This document shows, piece by piece, positions 16,315-23,493 of a stretch of 31,679 nt of DNA. Under the pieces are notes generated by a model. That model was not told the origin of the DNA. It saw nothing but the letters and a program-made list of their open reading frames with translations, and made no database searches. Each line of letters starts with the position of its first letter. Positions within the stretch are counted from its first letter, which is position 1. Where the stretch lies: the NCBI GenBank assembly GCA_041687475.1, contig JAWLBW010000012.1, forward strand, positions 1 through 31,679. Reading direction: 5' to 3'. This stretch comes from JAWLBW01 sp041687475. Lineage in GTDB: Bacteria; J088; JAWLBW01. A program made the position numbers and the translations under genes.

Positions 16315-16325
16315 CGTGCAGCACG
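16315..16325. promoter_or_regulatory. Palindrome CGTGCAGCACG, copy 1
   Basis: Perfect 11-bp palindrome in the divergent gap between the DUF2267 gene and the DHH-like gene, extended as ACGTGCAGCACGG. Three more intergenic copies follow at 17429, 17572 and 17662. Possible binding site for a dimeric regulator. Confidence 0.5.
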
Positions 16326-16422
16326 GTTGCAAGGCAGATGGGGTGACGGAGAGGTGGGGCGAGGGGGAGCGGCGCACCCGCTCATCAAGACTCGGCATGA
16401 GACGGGCTGCCGATGATGCACG

Positions 16423-16431
16423 TGCTACACT
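16423..16431 (+). promoter_or_regulatory. Extended -10 (TGC-TACACT), leaderless start
   Basis: TACACT preceded by TG at the extended -10 position, ending eight bases before the ATG at 16440. Transcription would start at or next to the start codon; no ribosome binding site is present. Confidence 0.5.
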
Positions 16432-16439
16432 GTATCGCT

Positions 16440-17300
16440 ATGGAGCTCATTGTTGAACGCGGAAAAACGGCCCCCTTCGATTCCCTGCCGCCCAAATCGA
16501 TTGCCCTGGACGGCTATGTGGCCGGGCCCTTCATCGATACGGCGCAGGAGCGCTACTCGTTCGATCACCACGGCGCGTGCATTCGTCACGTAACCAGCGC
16601 CACCTGCGTGCAGGTGCTCGATGCCGTGTTGCTCGGCTTCAATCCCGAAGGTTTCAGCGTGTTCATCAACGATGTCGACGCCGACACCATTCTTTCGGTC
16701 ATGCTGCTGCGCGAGCCGAAGCGGGCCGAAAGCCCGCAGGTGCAGCTGCTCGTGCACGCCGTGGGCAAAATCGACGCGCACGGACCGACCTATCCCCTTC
16801 CGCCCGAACAGGAAGACCTGGTCGAGGAATACCTGGAAGTCGTGCTCGAGCCCGAGCGTCGCCTGCGTCGCGAAGGCGCCTACTCGACCTGCGACCTGCG
16901 CGCCCTGCTCGACGAGTGCATCGAGCGTACGACCGCCTTCATCGATGCCGGTTTTCCCCGGCAGGAACGCAAGCCGGCCCAGCCGTATCGGGTGGTCATA
17001 TCGGAAGGCGATATGGCCCTCATTGAAGGCGATCGAGCCATGATGTCACTGGCATACAAAGACGGGTGGAACAAGCTCATCGGCATGCTTCCGGTTCGCG
17101 ACGGAAGCCGCGCCTTTACCATCGCCAAGAGAAGCGAATTCACGCCCTTCGACGTACCCCGCGTGCTGCGGGCACTTGCCGATCGCGAGCCCGGTTGGGG
17201 CGGCGGCAGCACGGTGGGCGGGGCGCCCCGCAACGCCGACGGCTCACGTTCGCGCCTCACGCCCCAGGAAGTGTGGGATATTGCCTTGCGGAACGGGTAG
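16440..17300 (+). CDS. DHH-like putative metal-dependent protein
   Basis: 286-residue cytoplasmic protein that I cannot assign firmly. Acidic and histidine motifs suggest a metal centre: ALDGYV (22-27), SFDHHG (40-45), FINDVDADTILSVML (75-89) and GKIDAHGP (109-116). They recall DHH phosphoesterases (RecJ, NrnA and relatives), but the DHH motif comes before the DVDAD motif, unlike the usual order. A glycine-rich WGGGSTVGGAPRN near the C-terminus resembles the GGGH-type loop of DHHA1 domains. I chose the ATG at 16440 because a -10-like box ends eight bases before it; two in-frame ATGs upstream (16413, 16416) would place the start inside that box. Phosphoesterase activity is inference. Confidence 0.65.
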   Translation: MELIVERGKTAPFDSLPPKSIALDGYVAGPFIDTAQERYSFDHHGACIRHVTSATCVQVLDAVLLGFNPEGFSVFINDVDADTILSVMLLREPKRAESPQVQLLVHAVGKIDAHGPTYPLPPEQEDLVEEYLEVVLEPERRLRREGAYSTCDLRALLDECIERTTAFIDAGFPRQERKPAQPYRVVISEGDMALIEGDRAMMSLAYKDGWNKLIGMLPVRDGSRAFTIAKRSEFTPFDVPRVLRALADREPGWGGGSTVGGAPRNADGSRSRLTPQEVWDIALRNG

Positions 17301-17302
17301 GC

Positions 17303-17440
17303 GGTTGCGCTTCGCGCCCATCCTGCATAGGTGAAGAGCTTTTAACAGGCGTGCGCGGGGCTCGCAGAGGGGCCTTGCTCGAATCGAAGGGCCTTGCCCT
17401 TACCTCCGATCTACTTATTCTTCTTCAGCGTGCAGCACGG
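17303..17440 (+). repeat. ~139-bp dispersed element, copy B
   Basis: Homologous to 14832-14970 and placed three bases after the stop of the DHH-like gene. The internal hairpin is kept with different bases (AAGGGC-CTT-GCCCTT). Its end overlaps one CGTGCAGCACG palindrome. It forms the left part of the 390-bp gap 17301-17690, which has no gene and is almost wholly made of repeats. Confidence 0.85.
17429..17439. promoter_or_regulatory. Palindrome CGTGCAGCACG, copy 2
   Basis: Same 11-bp palindrome, extended as GCGTGCAGCACGG, at the end of repeat copy B. The corresponding position of copy A (CGTGCACCAG) is degenerate. Confidence 0.5.
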
Positions 17441-17513
17441 TATGTCGGTACCCGGACGGCAACCCGGCCTGACGGAAACCGGATACCAGACATCCGGCGC
17501 ACACGGTCTAGAG

Positions 17514-17561
17514 GGGGTCCGCAGGTCCGCAGGTCGGACAGTCGGACGGTCTACAGGTCTC
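17514..17561. repeat. 8-bp tandem repeat, reverse orientation
   Basis: Six units such as CAGGTCCG, CAGGTCGG, ACAGTCGG and ACGGTCTA with period 8. On the minus strand they read CGGACCTG, CCGACTGT and so on, the same family as the array at 21725-21835. Confidence 0.85.
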
Positions 17562-17571
17562 CCCGCGCACC

Positions 17572-17582
17572 CGTGCTGCACG
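17572..17582. promoter_or_regulatory. Palindrome CGTGCTGCACG, copy 3
   Basis: Within a 14-bp direct repeat CCCGTGCTGCACGT shared with copy 4 (90 bp apart). About 110 bp before the sterol desaturase-family start. Confidence 0.5.
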
Positions 17583-17608
17583 TGGCGTTGCACTTGTTCG
17601 GACGACCA

Positions 17609-17634
17609 GAGCCTGTCCTGAAGGTAGTGAAGGA
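17609..17634. repeat. Relative of the CCTTCGACAGGCTCAGG element
   Basis: GAGCCTGTCCTGA followed by a degenerate TGAAGGA end: the reverse-orientation, longer variant of the element at 8634-8662 (shared GAGCCTGTC and GAAGG). Confidence 0.6.
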
Positions 17635-17661
17635 ACCGACGACGGACGACCACCTTGCCCC

Positions 17662-17672
17662 CGTGCTGCACG
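17662..17672. promoter_or_regulatory. Palindrome CGTGCTGCACG, copy 4
   Basis: Directly upstream of the candidate -10 box at 17680, covering where a -35 region would lie (centre about 16 bp before the -10 box). An operator overlapping the promoter is plausible. Confidence 0.5.
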
Positions 17673-17676
17673 TCCA

Positions 17677-17685
17677 TGCTATGCT
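17677..17685 (+). promoter_or_regulatory. Extended -10 (TGC-TATGCT), leaderless start
   Basis: TATGCT with TG at the extended position, five bases before the ATG at 17691. No ribosome binding site. A leaderless transcript is the simplest reading. Confidence 0.55.
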
Positions 17686-17690
17686 GAACC

Positions 17691-18488
17691 ATGGACTTCG
17701 ACACGCTGCTTGCCTGGTACAGCGAAGAACGGTTTCTGCTCTTTCCCGTGGCGACGCAGCTCGTCAGCATGGCCGCCTTTGCGCTCTTCGCTACGCCGCT
17801 GACGTGGATTGCCTGGAAGAGTCCGGCGTGGGCAGAGCGCTATCGCATTCAGTCGCGCGTCGGCGACCCGGCACGCATTCTCAAGCCCTCGTTCCAATAC
17901 TGGCTTGCCAACAACCTGCTGATGTTCATGCTGGTGCTGCTGGCCTGGCCGCTTCTGCGGCTGACCGGCATTCACGGCGGCCCGCTGCCCCCCTGGTACA
18001 TCATTGCCGGGCAGGTGCTCTTCTTCATTTACCTCGACGACTTTCTTTACTACTGGATGCACCGCACGCTGCACCACCCGCGCCTCTACCGGAAGATTCA
18101 CGCGGTGCACCACCGCGTTTACATTCCCTGGGCCATTACCGGCCACTACATGCACCCGGTCGAATTCATTCTGACCGGAACGCTGGCCTTGCTCGGCCCC
18201 GTGCTGCTCGGCGCCCACGTCGTGACCGTGTATATCTGGATCGCCTTCCGGCAGTGGGAAGCGGCCGAGGGTCACAGCGGATACAGCTTTCCTTGGAATC
18301 CCTCGTACCTCATTCCCTTCTACGGGGGTACCGAGTACCACGACTTTCACCACGCGAAATTCCGCGGCAACTACGCCGGTTTCCTCGGTTATCTCGACAG
18401 GTTTTTCGGCAGCTATTCGGCAGGGTATCGCGAACGACTGGCCGAGAAGCGCGCGGCACGTTCAGCGGGTACGGTCGGCGAGGCCTGA
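17691..18488 (+). CDS. Sterol desaturase/fatty acid hydroxylase superfamily, C-4 sterol methyl oxidase-like
   Basis: Integral membrane di-iron oxygenase of 265 residues with about four hydrophobic helices. All histidine boxes are present: HRTLHH (124-129), HAVHH (137-141) and HDFHH (217-221), plus His195 in EGHSGYSFPW. The stretches DDFLYYWMHRTLHHPRLYRK, GHYMHPVEF and YGGTEYHDFHHAKF are closer to C-4 sterol methyl oxidases (ERG25/SMO) than to bacterial fatty acid or carotenoid hydroxylases. Substrate is inferred only: no squalene cyclase or other sterol gene lies in the window. It is preceded by a repeat-filled 390-bp region and a -10-like box with no ribosome binding site, and ends 99 bp before the lipid kinase gene, which has its own promoter-like box. 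Confidence 0.88.
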   Translation: MDFDTLLAWYSEERFLLFPVATQLVSMAAFALFATPLTWIAWKSPAWAERYRIQSRVGDPARILKPSFQYWLANNLLMFMLVLLAWPLLRLTGIHGGPLPPWYIIAGQVLFFIYLDDFLYYWMHRTLHHPRLYRKIHAVHHRVYIPWAITGHYMHPVEFILTGTLALLGPVLLGAHVVTVYIWIAFRQWEAAEGHSGYSFPWNPSYLIPFYGGTEYHDFHHAKFRGNYAGFLGYLDRFFGSYSAGYRERLAEKRAARSAGTVGEA

Positions 18489-18552
18489 GACACCGCAGTG
18501 CGCCCGGGCGGAGTGCATTCCCCTTCCCCTGCAAAGATTCACTTTCGTAACG

Positions 18553-18581
18553 TAGACCGGACGGCCGATACAGGGTAGACT
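18553..18581 (+). promoter_or_regulatory. Candidate promoter (TAGACC-17-TAGACT), leaderless start
   Basis: A weak -35 (TAGACC, 4 of 6) and a -10 (TAGACT) separated by 17 bp. The -10 ends six bases before the ATG at 18588, so the expected transcription start coincides with the A of the start codon. Confidence 0.55.
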
Positions 18582-18587
18582 CTCGTC

Positions 18588-19517
18588 ATGCAGCCTTCCC
18601 TCGACACTCCGCTGGTCATTGCGAACCCCCACTCGGCACGGGTCGGCGCGGCAATCGATGCAATCAGGCGCCGACTGACCGAGGCCGTCGGCCCCGTTCC
18701 TTTCGCATTCACCGAAGCCCCCGGGCATGCCGGCATTCTTGCGCGAGAAGCCGCCCGGCGTGGATGTTCCCATGTCATTGCGGTCGGGGGCGACGGTACC
18801 GTCAACGAAGTCGTCAACGGCCTCATGCAAGACGACAAGCCCGTGAACCCGGCAACGGCCCTGTCTTTCATCATGCGGGGAACGGGCAACGATTTCCGGC
18901 GCACGCTGACCGGTTCGCGCGATCTCGAGGGCGACATCGCGGCGCTTGCATCGGGCCGCGAATGTCTGGTCGACATCGGCCGGCTGACCTTTCACGACCA
19001 TCACGGCCGCGATACGACGCGCTATTTCAACAATCTGGCCAGCTTCGGCCTGAGCGGCGAAGTCGATCGCCGGGTAAACGACTCGACGTTTGCGAAGCGT
19101 TTCGGCGGCTCCGTCGCTTTTCTCTGGGGAACATTGCGCGCACTGGGCGCGTTCCGGAACAAATCGGTACGTCTACGCATCGACGATTGCGACATAGGCG
19201 AGCTATCGGCCCGCCTGGTGGTCGTCGCCAACGGACGGTATGCCGGCGGGGGAATGTGCTTTGCTCCCGATGCCCTTCCCGACGACGGACTGTTCGACGT
19301 GGTAACCATCGAATCGTCCCTCTGGCGTACCGTGCGCTATTTTCCCCACCTTTATCGGGGAACGCATGTCGATCTGCCGGGAGTCCGCACCTTCCGGGGC
19401 CGCAGCATCGTCGCCACCAGCGATGAGGCCGTGCTGCTCGACGTCGACGGCGAAGCGCCCGGTCGCCTGCCGGCGAGCTTCACCATCCTACCGCGTGTGC
19501 TGCGCTTGCGTTGTTGA
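18588..19517 (+). CDS. Diacylglycerol kinase-family lipid kinase
   Basis: Cytoplasmic or membrane-associated kinase of the DgkB/YegS/sphingosine kinase superfamily, 309 residues, the usual length. The nucleotide-binding loop is VGGDGTVNEVVNGLM (66-80), followed by RGTGNDFRRTL (97-107), which fits the conserved GTGNDFAR motif. LFDVVTIES and a late LLDVDGEAPG complete the family pattern. It would phosphorylate diacylglycerol or a related lipid; the substrate is not decidable. It has its own candidate promoter with no leader. It is convergent with the ferritin-like operon, and a rho-independent terminator lies in the 148-bp gap between them. Confidence 0.92.
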   Translation: MQPSLDTPLVIANPHSARVGAAIDAIRRRLTEAVGPVPFAFTEAPGHAGILAREAARRGCSHVIAVGGDGTVNEVVNGLMQDDKPVNPATALSFIMRGTGNDFRRTLTGSRDLEGDIAALASGRECLVDIGRLTFHDHHGRDTTRYFNNLASFGLSGEVDRRVNDSTFAKRFGGSVAFLWGTLRALGAFRNKSVRLRIDDCDIGELSARLVVVANGRYAGGGMCFAPDALPDDGLFDVVTIESSLWRTVRYFPHLYRGTHVDLPGVRTFRGRSIVATSDEAVLLDVDGEAPGRLPASFTILPRVLRLRC

Positions 19518-19612
19518 TTGCCCGACTTTGCCGCAGCTCGCCTACAAGAGATATTCACATCGAGGCGTTGGGTTCGGTGAGGTATCAACCGAAAAAGCGC
19601 CTGCTGCATGAC

Positions 19613-19651
19613 AAAAAAGGGGGGAAGCAAGCCTGCGGCTTCTTCCCCCCT
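19613..19651 (-). terminator. Rho-independent terminator of the ferritin-like operon
   Basis: On the minus strand, a G/C-rich stem (AGGGGGGAAG with CTTCCCCCCT, extended inward by AAGC/GCTT past a bulge) is followed directly by six T. It is a canonical intrinsic terminator 15 bp after the stop at 19666. Confidence 0.9.
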
Positions 19652-19665
19652 GAAACGTAGCTTCG

Positions 19666-20406
19666 TCAATGGCTCAAATCGCGGCGGAGTTCGGCGTCGA
19701 CGGCCGTCGAAACCCAGCCGTTGACCAGCGCATTGTGACGCTGTTCGTGCTCATGCCACTGGCGGAAGTTGCGCGCAAGCTCGTCCTGGCCACTACCTTC
19801 GGCCAGATTGATCAGCATCGCCCATCCGTCGAGATCGGCACGCTCGGCTATCAGAAGCGCCTGCAGCGATTGCGCCAGGTTCGTACGCGGGTCGGTGATC
19901 ACTTTCAGGACGCCTTCGGAGGCCACACCTGCCACGTCGGCGGCCGGCGTCATGACCGTGGGGTCGGCCCCCAGGCGTATGATGGCGTCCTTCAGGCCGT
20001 GAAGGTGATTGAGTTCTTCGTCACGAATGGTCTCGAGTTCGACCCGGGTCGGACCGCCCTGCCAGGTATCGCTGTCGGCGAATTTCGTCAGGATTGCGTC
20101 ATACAGCCTGACCCCCGTACGCTCGAAGGCCAATCGCTCGCCCAGGTGATCAATGAACACCGACGGCTTGTTGCCCTTGAGCATTTCCCTGGTGGTGGTA
20201 AACATGCCCTTGGGAGTCGCCGGGGGCGGCACTTTTCCGACTCCCGAAGATTCCCGCATGACCTGCCTTCGAACGTCGGCCATCGCCAGGGAATCGGCTC
20301 CGGGCACGCTGCCTTCACCGGCGTTTTCCATCATGCCCTTCGACTCACGGGGCGACAGCGACATTCCCGTACGGTTCATTCCCAGATCGCTTGCTTGCTG
20401 TTCCAT
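19666..20406 (-). CDS. Ferritin-like four-helix protein (second gene of pair)
   Basis: 246 residues. After a Met-rich, probably flexible N-terminus of about 75 residues comes a four-helix bundle with the full di-metal ligand set: Glu95 (LAFERTG), Glu131 and His134 (DEELNHLH), Glu188 (IAERADLDGW) and Glu221 with His224 (EHEQRH). This is the E, ExxH, E, ExxH pattern of ferritin-like di-iron proteins; iron handling or peroxide protection is likely but unproven. The start at 20406 has GGGAGGA four bases upstream, and the stop of the first ferritin-like gene is 11 bp away, so the two form an operon closed by the terminator at 19613. The frame upstream of 20406 belongs to the preceding gene in another phase. 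Confidence 0.85.
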   Translation of the reverse strand: MEQQASDLGMNRTGMSLSPRESKGMMENAGEGSVPGADSLAMADVRRQVMRESSGVGKVPPPATPKGMFTTTREMLKGNKPSVFIDHLGERLAFERTGVRLYDAILTKFADSDTWQGGPTRVELETIRDEELNHLHGLKDAIIRLGADPTVMTPAADVAGVASEGVLKVITDPRTNLAQSLQALLIAERADLDGWAMLINLAEGSGQDELARNFRQWHEHEQRHNALVNGWVSTAVDAELRRDLSH

Positions 20407-20417
20407 CCGTTCCTCCC

Positions 20418-21593
20418 TCAGGCTGCGGCTTCGCGTGAACCGATTTCCGTACCCGGGCGCCACTGATACCGGTCGGCGACGATGTTCGAGGGCACGCCGT
20501 CCTTGTTCAGGTAATCGCGGTAGGCACGTGTTTCAGGGGTTTCGTCGTCGCGCAGTCCCGGTCCGATGTGGGTGCCGTGCGCGGTAAAGTCGACCTCGTT
20601 CTCGAGCGTCTGCCGCACGAACTCACGATGACTCGTGTAGTCGATGGGCTCGGGAATCTCACTCGGCAGCAACTCTTCGGGATCGCGGTTTTCGACCCTT
20701 CGCATGAGGTCCATGACCATGTGCAGGTGGCCGAGCTCGTAGTCGACAAAGCGTTCCCAGATCGCCTTGATTCGGGGGTTCGACTCCGACTGCGCGCAGC
20801 TGTAGTAGTTGTAGACTTCCATGGCTTCATGCAGCAGCCACTTTTCAAGGATTGTCTCGTCGGGATCACTCAGCGACTCATACTGCGTCACGTGCTGTTC
20901 TTCGATCGAGGCGATTTCTGCATAGAGCTGCCGGGCCACCGGGTCGGTAAAGATGGGCCCGATGTTCATGTAGTAATCGCGTGTCTGGTACTCGCCGCCC
21001 GCGATGGTCAACGCGTGAATCTTGGAAAGCGGGTGTGCCGTCTTCCGGTCGTAGTGCTCACGCAGGTCATCGGCAGGATGGCGATGTTCGTCGGCGGTGG
21101 GTCTGCCGGGCCTGATGTCGGTATAACTCTGCAGAATGTTGTTCGCGTCCTTGCCCTCGAGCCTGTCGAGCAGGGCACTGTAGCGGTACATATGGTCGAA
21201 GTCTTCGAGTAGACCGAATCGATAAACCTGGGCCAGGTAGGGGTCGGGCTCATGCATGGCCACCGACGCCGTGACCTCAATGGCGACCTGCTCGTAGCCG
21301 ATGGTCGTTTCAATGGGCGATTGATCGGGCGGAAGCAGCCAGTTCACCAACGTCTGCTGATGATGTTCGACCCGCCTGACCTCGGCAAGCGGCTGCCGGA
21401 GCTCCTTGTGGCTGCGGGCACTGTAATGCTGAAAGCGGTTGGCCTCCTGTTCGAGGCCGTTCATGAGAATGACCCGAACACGGGTAAAGGCGTCGTCGTC
21501 GAGCTTGCTGAAGGGCGGCGGTGTCAGGTCACGCCAGGTAAACTTCTGCTTGTCGATGGGTACGCCTTTCTCGCGTATCATGTCGAGTGCCAT
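20418..21593 (-). CDS. Ferritin-like protein with two helical bundles (first gene of pair)
   Basis: About 391 residues, long for a ferritin-like protein. Candidate metal ligands fall in two groups: Glu50 and Glu76 (VEHH), Glu101 (GYEQVAIE) and Glu130/His134 (EDFDH); and Glu231-232/His234 (IEEQH), Glu256 (HEAMEV) and Glu286/His289 (YELGHLH). This suggests two ferritin-like bundles in one chain. I do not know a characterised homologue. The start is uncertain: 21593 has AGAAGGA almost touching it, while 21582 and 21630 are alternatives. It lies upstream of and co-directional with the second ferritin-like gene. The 412-bp region upstream (21594-22005) contains an 8-bp repeat array and no gene. 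Confidence 0.78.
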   Translation of the reverse strand: MALDMIREKGVPIDKQKFTWRDLTPPPFSKLDDDAFTRVRVILMNGLEQEANRFQHYSARSHKELRQPLAEVRRVEHHQQTLVNWLLPPDQSPIETTIGYEQVAIEVTASVAMHEPDPYLAQVYRFGLLEDFDHMYRYSALLDRLEGKDANNILQSYTDIRPGRPTADEHRHPADDLREHYDRKTAHPLSKIHALTIAGGEYQTRDYYMNIGPIFTDPVARQLYAEIASIEEQHVTQYESLSDPDETILEKWLLHEAMEVYNYYSCAQSESNPRIKAIWERFVDYELGHLHMVMDLMRRVENRDPEELLPSEIPEPIDYTSHREFVRQTLENEVDFTAHGTHIGPGLRDDETPETRAYRDYLNKDGVPSNIVADRYQWRPGTEIGSREAAA

Positions 21594-21724
21594 TTCCTTC
21601 TCCGTGATTGAAGGGGTTACTCGACCCATGCTAAACGGAGGCAGGCCGGAAATCGGGCACGGGGGCACGAAATGCAGACTGTTGCTGTATGGGCGCCGCG
21701 AAGGGAGTCAGGGTCTCGGACGTG

Positions 21725-21835
21725 CAGACCTTCCGACCTGCAGACCGACAGACCATCAGACCATCAGACCATCAGACCATCGGACTGTCAGACTGTCTGA
21801 CTGTCTGACTGCGGACCTGCGGACTTGCCGACCTT
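21725..21835. repeat. 8-bp tandem repeat array
   Basis: Fourteen consecutive units, one of them 7 bp, with the consensus C-N-GAC-Y-N-K. They include four identical CAGACCAT units at 21749-21780, then CGGACTGT, CAGACTGT, CTGACTGT, CGGACCTG, CGGACTTG and CCGACCTT. The array lies between the HAD-like gene end and the ferritin-like gene start. The remaining 170 bp up to 22005 hold only a duplicated TTCCTGAACG (21861 and 21974). Confidence 0.92.
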
Positions 21836-22005
21836 TCATGGACCCACATCCCCGGCAGGATTCCTGAACGACCTCGGAACCTGCAATCCTGCAGAATCAG
21901 TGGACGTCAAGGCGGGCAGCCGTGCAAACACGTGGCTGGTAAGGCACTGCGGCTGCCGGGGCTGTAGACCTTCCTGAACGCCTTGTCGGACGGCTGAGCG
22001 TTCGC

Positions 22006-23445
22006 TCAGGAGGCTGCGTGGCGGGCGACCTGGCGACGGGCTTCCTCTCGCTGGCGACCCACTTCGTAGAAGACCTGCGAAACCGGCTGTACGAGACGAC
22101 GGTATTGGGCTTCGAGCGCATCGTGACGGCGCATCAGACGTCGCACAGACGCGAGCGCCTGGCGACGCGCCTCCTGTTCGGCGGCATTGAAGCGCTGCAC
22201 GGCCTGCTCCATCTCGCGCGAAACCTCGCCCAGCCGTTCATGAATCTGGCGCGCCGCCTGCGACAGCTCGCCTTCGAGGCGCATGGCCTGCTCGATCATC
22301 CGGCTGAGGGCGCTTACCCGCTCGCCGAACAGTTGTTCGAGCTCATTCCGCGTGTAGACACGGGTTTCGGGAATACGACTACGCTCGGGAGCGATGGGTT
22401 GCCCCACGGCCAGTCCGTCGCGTTCGCTCCGGGTGAGTACGCAGGCCGAGTGAATCTCTTCGACCGGCGACCCTGCCTTTACCAGGGGAGGAAACGGATC
22501 GGCGCTGTTGATGTCGGCCACCCGGGTAAAATATTCGGCCCAGGTGTGATCTTCGCCATAACCGGTGTCTGTAATTCCCACGGTCTCGACCCGATCGAAG
22601 TCGGGGTAGCGCCGGCGCAGGTTGCGAATCTTGTTCCGCCCCGCATTGTGTTCGCTCGGATGCGGGGGAGAAATGCGTCGCGGCATCTGAAACAGCAGGA
22701 AAGCCCGCTTCAACAGACTGGGCGAGCTCGGGTAGCCGCCCTGCTCTTCGACCTGGCTGAAAAGATAATCGTCGATACCCAGGCGCTCGGCCACCGCGGC
22801 CACGGCCGGACGGGGCGAAGCGCTGCTGATCACGACCTTCAGATTCGGGTACCGTTCCTTGAGCCACCGCACATCGTCGGCGGTAATGACCTGATCGGCC
22901 TCGATACGCTCGAGCACCCGCTCGGCCAGCATGTGCGCCGTTTCATAGGGCACCCGGGTCAGATGGTGCATGAGCGCGGTACGGGGAATGCGCTGTACCG
23001 ATTCAATGGCTTCGTGGCCGAGGCGCCGGTATACCCAGCGGCGCATGCGGTGCAGGCGGTACCCGACCTTCCCCATGAGAAGGTAGTAAAGCCCCGGAAA
23101 GGCCCACCAGCGCACGCCCAGCGAGAGATAGTTCGCGGTCGCGAAGGGGTACTTCGTCCACCCCCAGAGAAAGCGGCCCTTTCGCTCCCTCGCACTCAGG
23201 ATTTCATATTTTTCCGGTCCGTACCCAATCCACCCGCAGAGCTCCCAGCCGAGCAGCTCGCCCACGTTCTGGGCGAAGTAAACCGTGCGATCCAGATCGA
23301 GAACCAGGTATCTGGTCTGCTCCGTAACGACCCGCTCACACAAGGTGCGGAAGTCGATACAGCCGCCGTGAAGCACAAGCTTGTCGACGACACGCAGGCC
23401 GTTCCCGGCTTCCGACTGTTCCTTCTCACCGATGTTCGCGCTCAT
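22006..23445 (-). CDS. HAD-superfamily-like protein with C-terminal coiled coil
   Basis: 479 residues. The N-terminal part has HAD motif I in YLVLDLDRTVYF (Asp50, Asp52), a motif II-like KVVISSASP (203-211) and a motif IV-like VGITDTGYGEDHTWAEYF around Asp293, with long insertions between them. Phosphatase or phosphotransfer activity is probable, the substrate unknown. From about residue 366 to the end it is an Arg/Glu/Gln-rich helix predicted by eye to form a coiled coil. The start is uncertain: ATG 23445 is preferred, but a TTG at 23481 lies exactly where a TATTAT promoter would begin the transcript. It is divergent from the giant lipoprotein gene; the stop codon overlaps a small palindrome (CTGAGCG-TT-CGCTCAG). 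Confidence 0.72.
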   Translation of the reverse strand: MSANIGEKEQSEAGNGLRVVDKLVLHGGCIDFRTLCERVVTEQTRYLVLDLDRTVYFAQNVGELLGWELCGWIGYGPEKYEILSARERKGRFLWGWTKYPFATANYLSLGVRWWAFPGLYYLLMGKVGYRLHRMRRWVYRRLGHEAIESVQRIPRTALMHHLTRVPYETAHMLAERVLERIEADQVITADDVRWLKERYPNLKVVISSASPRPAVAAVAERLGIDDYLFSQVEEQGGYPSSPSLLKRAFLLFQMPRRISPPHPSEHNAGRNKIRNLRRRYPDFDRVETVGITDTGYGEDHTWAEYFTRVADINSADPFPPLVKAGSPVEEIHSACVLTRSERDGLAVGQPIAPERSRIPETRVYTRNELEQLFGERVSALSRMIEQAMRLEGELSQAARQIHERLGEVSREMEQAVQRFNAAEQEARRQALASVRRLMRRHDALEAQYRRLVQPVSQVFYEVGRQREEARRQVARHAAS

Positions 23446-23487
23446 TTCCACGGTCCACTCCACAAAAAAACGGTTCTCCAAGATTCA

Positions 23488-23493
23488 ATAATA
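23488..23493 (-). promoter_or_regulatory. Candidate -10 (TATTAT) of the HAD-like gene
   Basis: TATTAT on the minus strand in an AT-rich patch of the 274-bp divergent gap 23446-23719. The predicted start is near 23481, giving a leader of about 36 nt to the ATG at 23445. No clear -35. Confidence 0.45.

Noticed and set aside
21725..21835. CRISPR array
   Set aside because: The repeats are 8 bp and directly adjoining, without spacers, and no cas gene is present.
21995..22010. Palindrome CTGAGCG-TT-CGCTCAG as terminator of the HAD-like gene
   Set aside because: The loop is very short, there is no T-run and it overlaps the stop codon; kept only as a remark.
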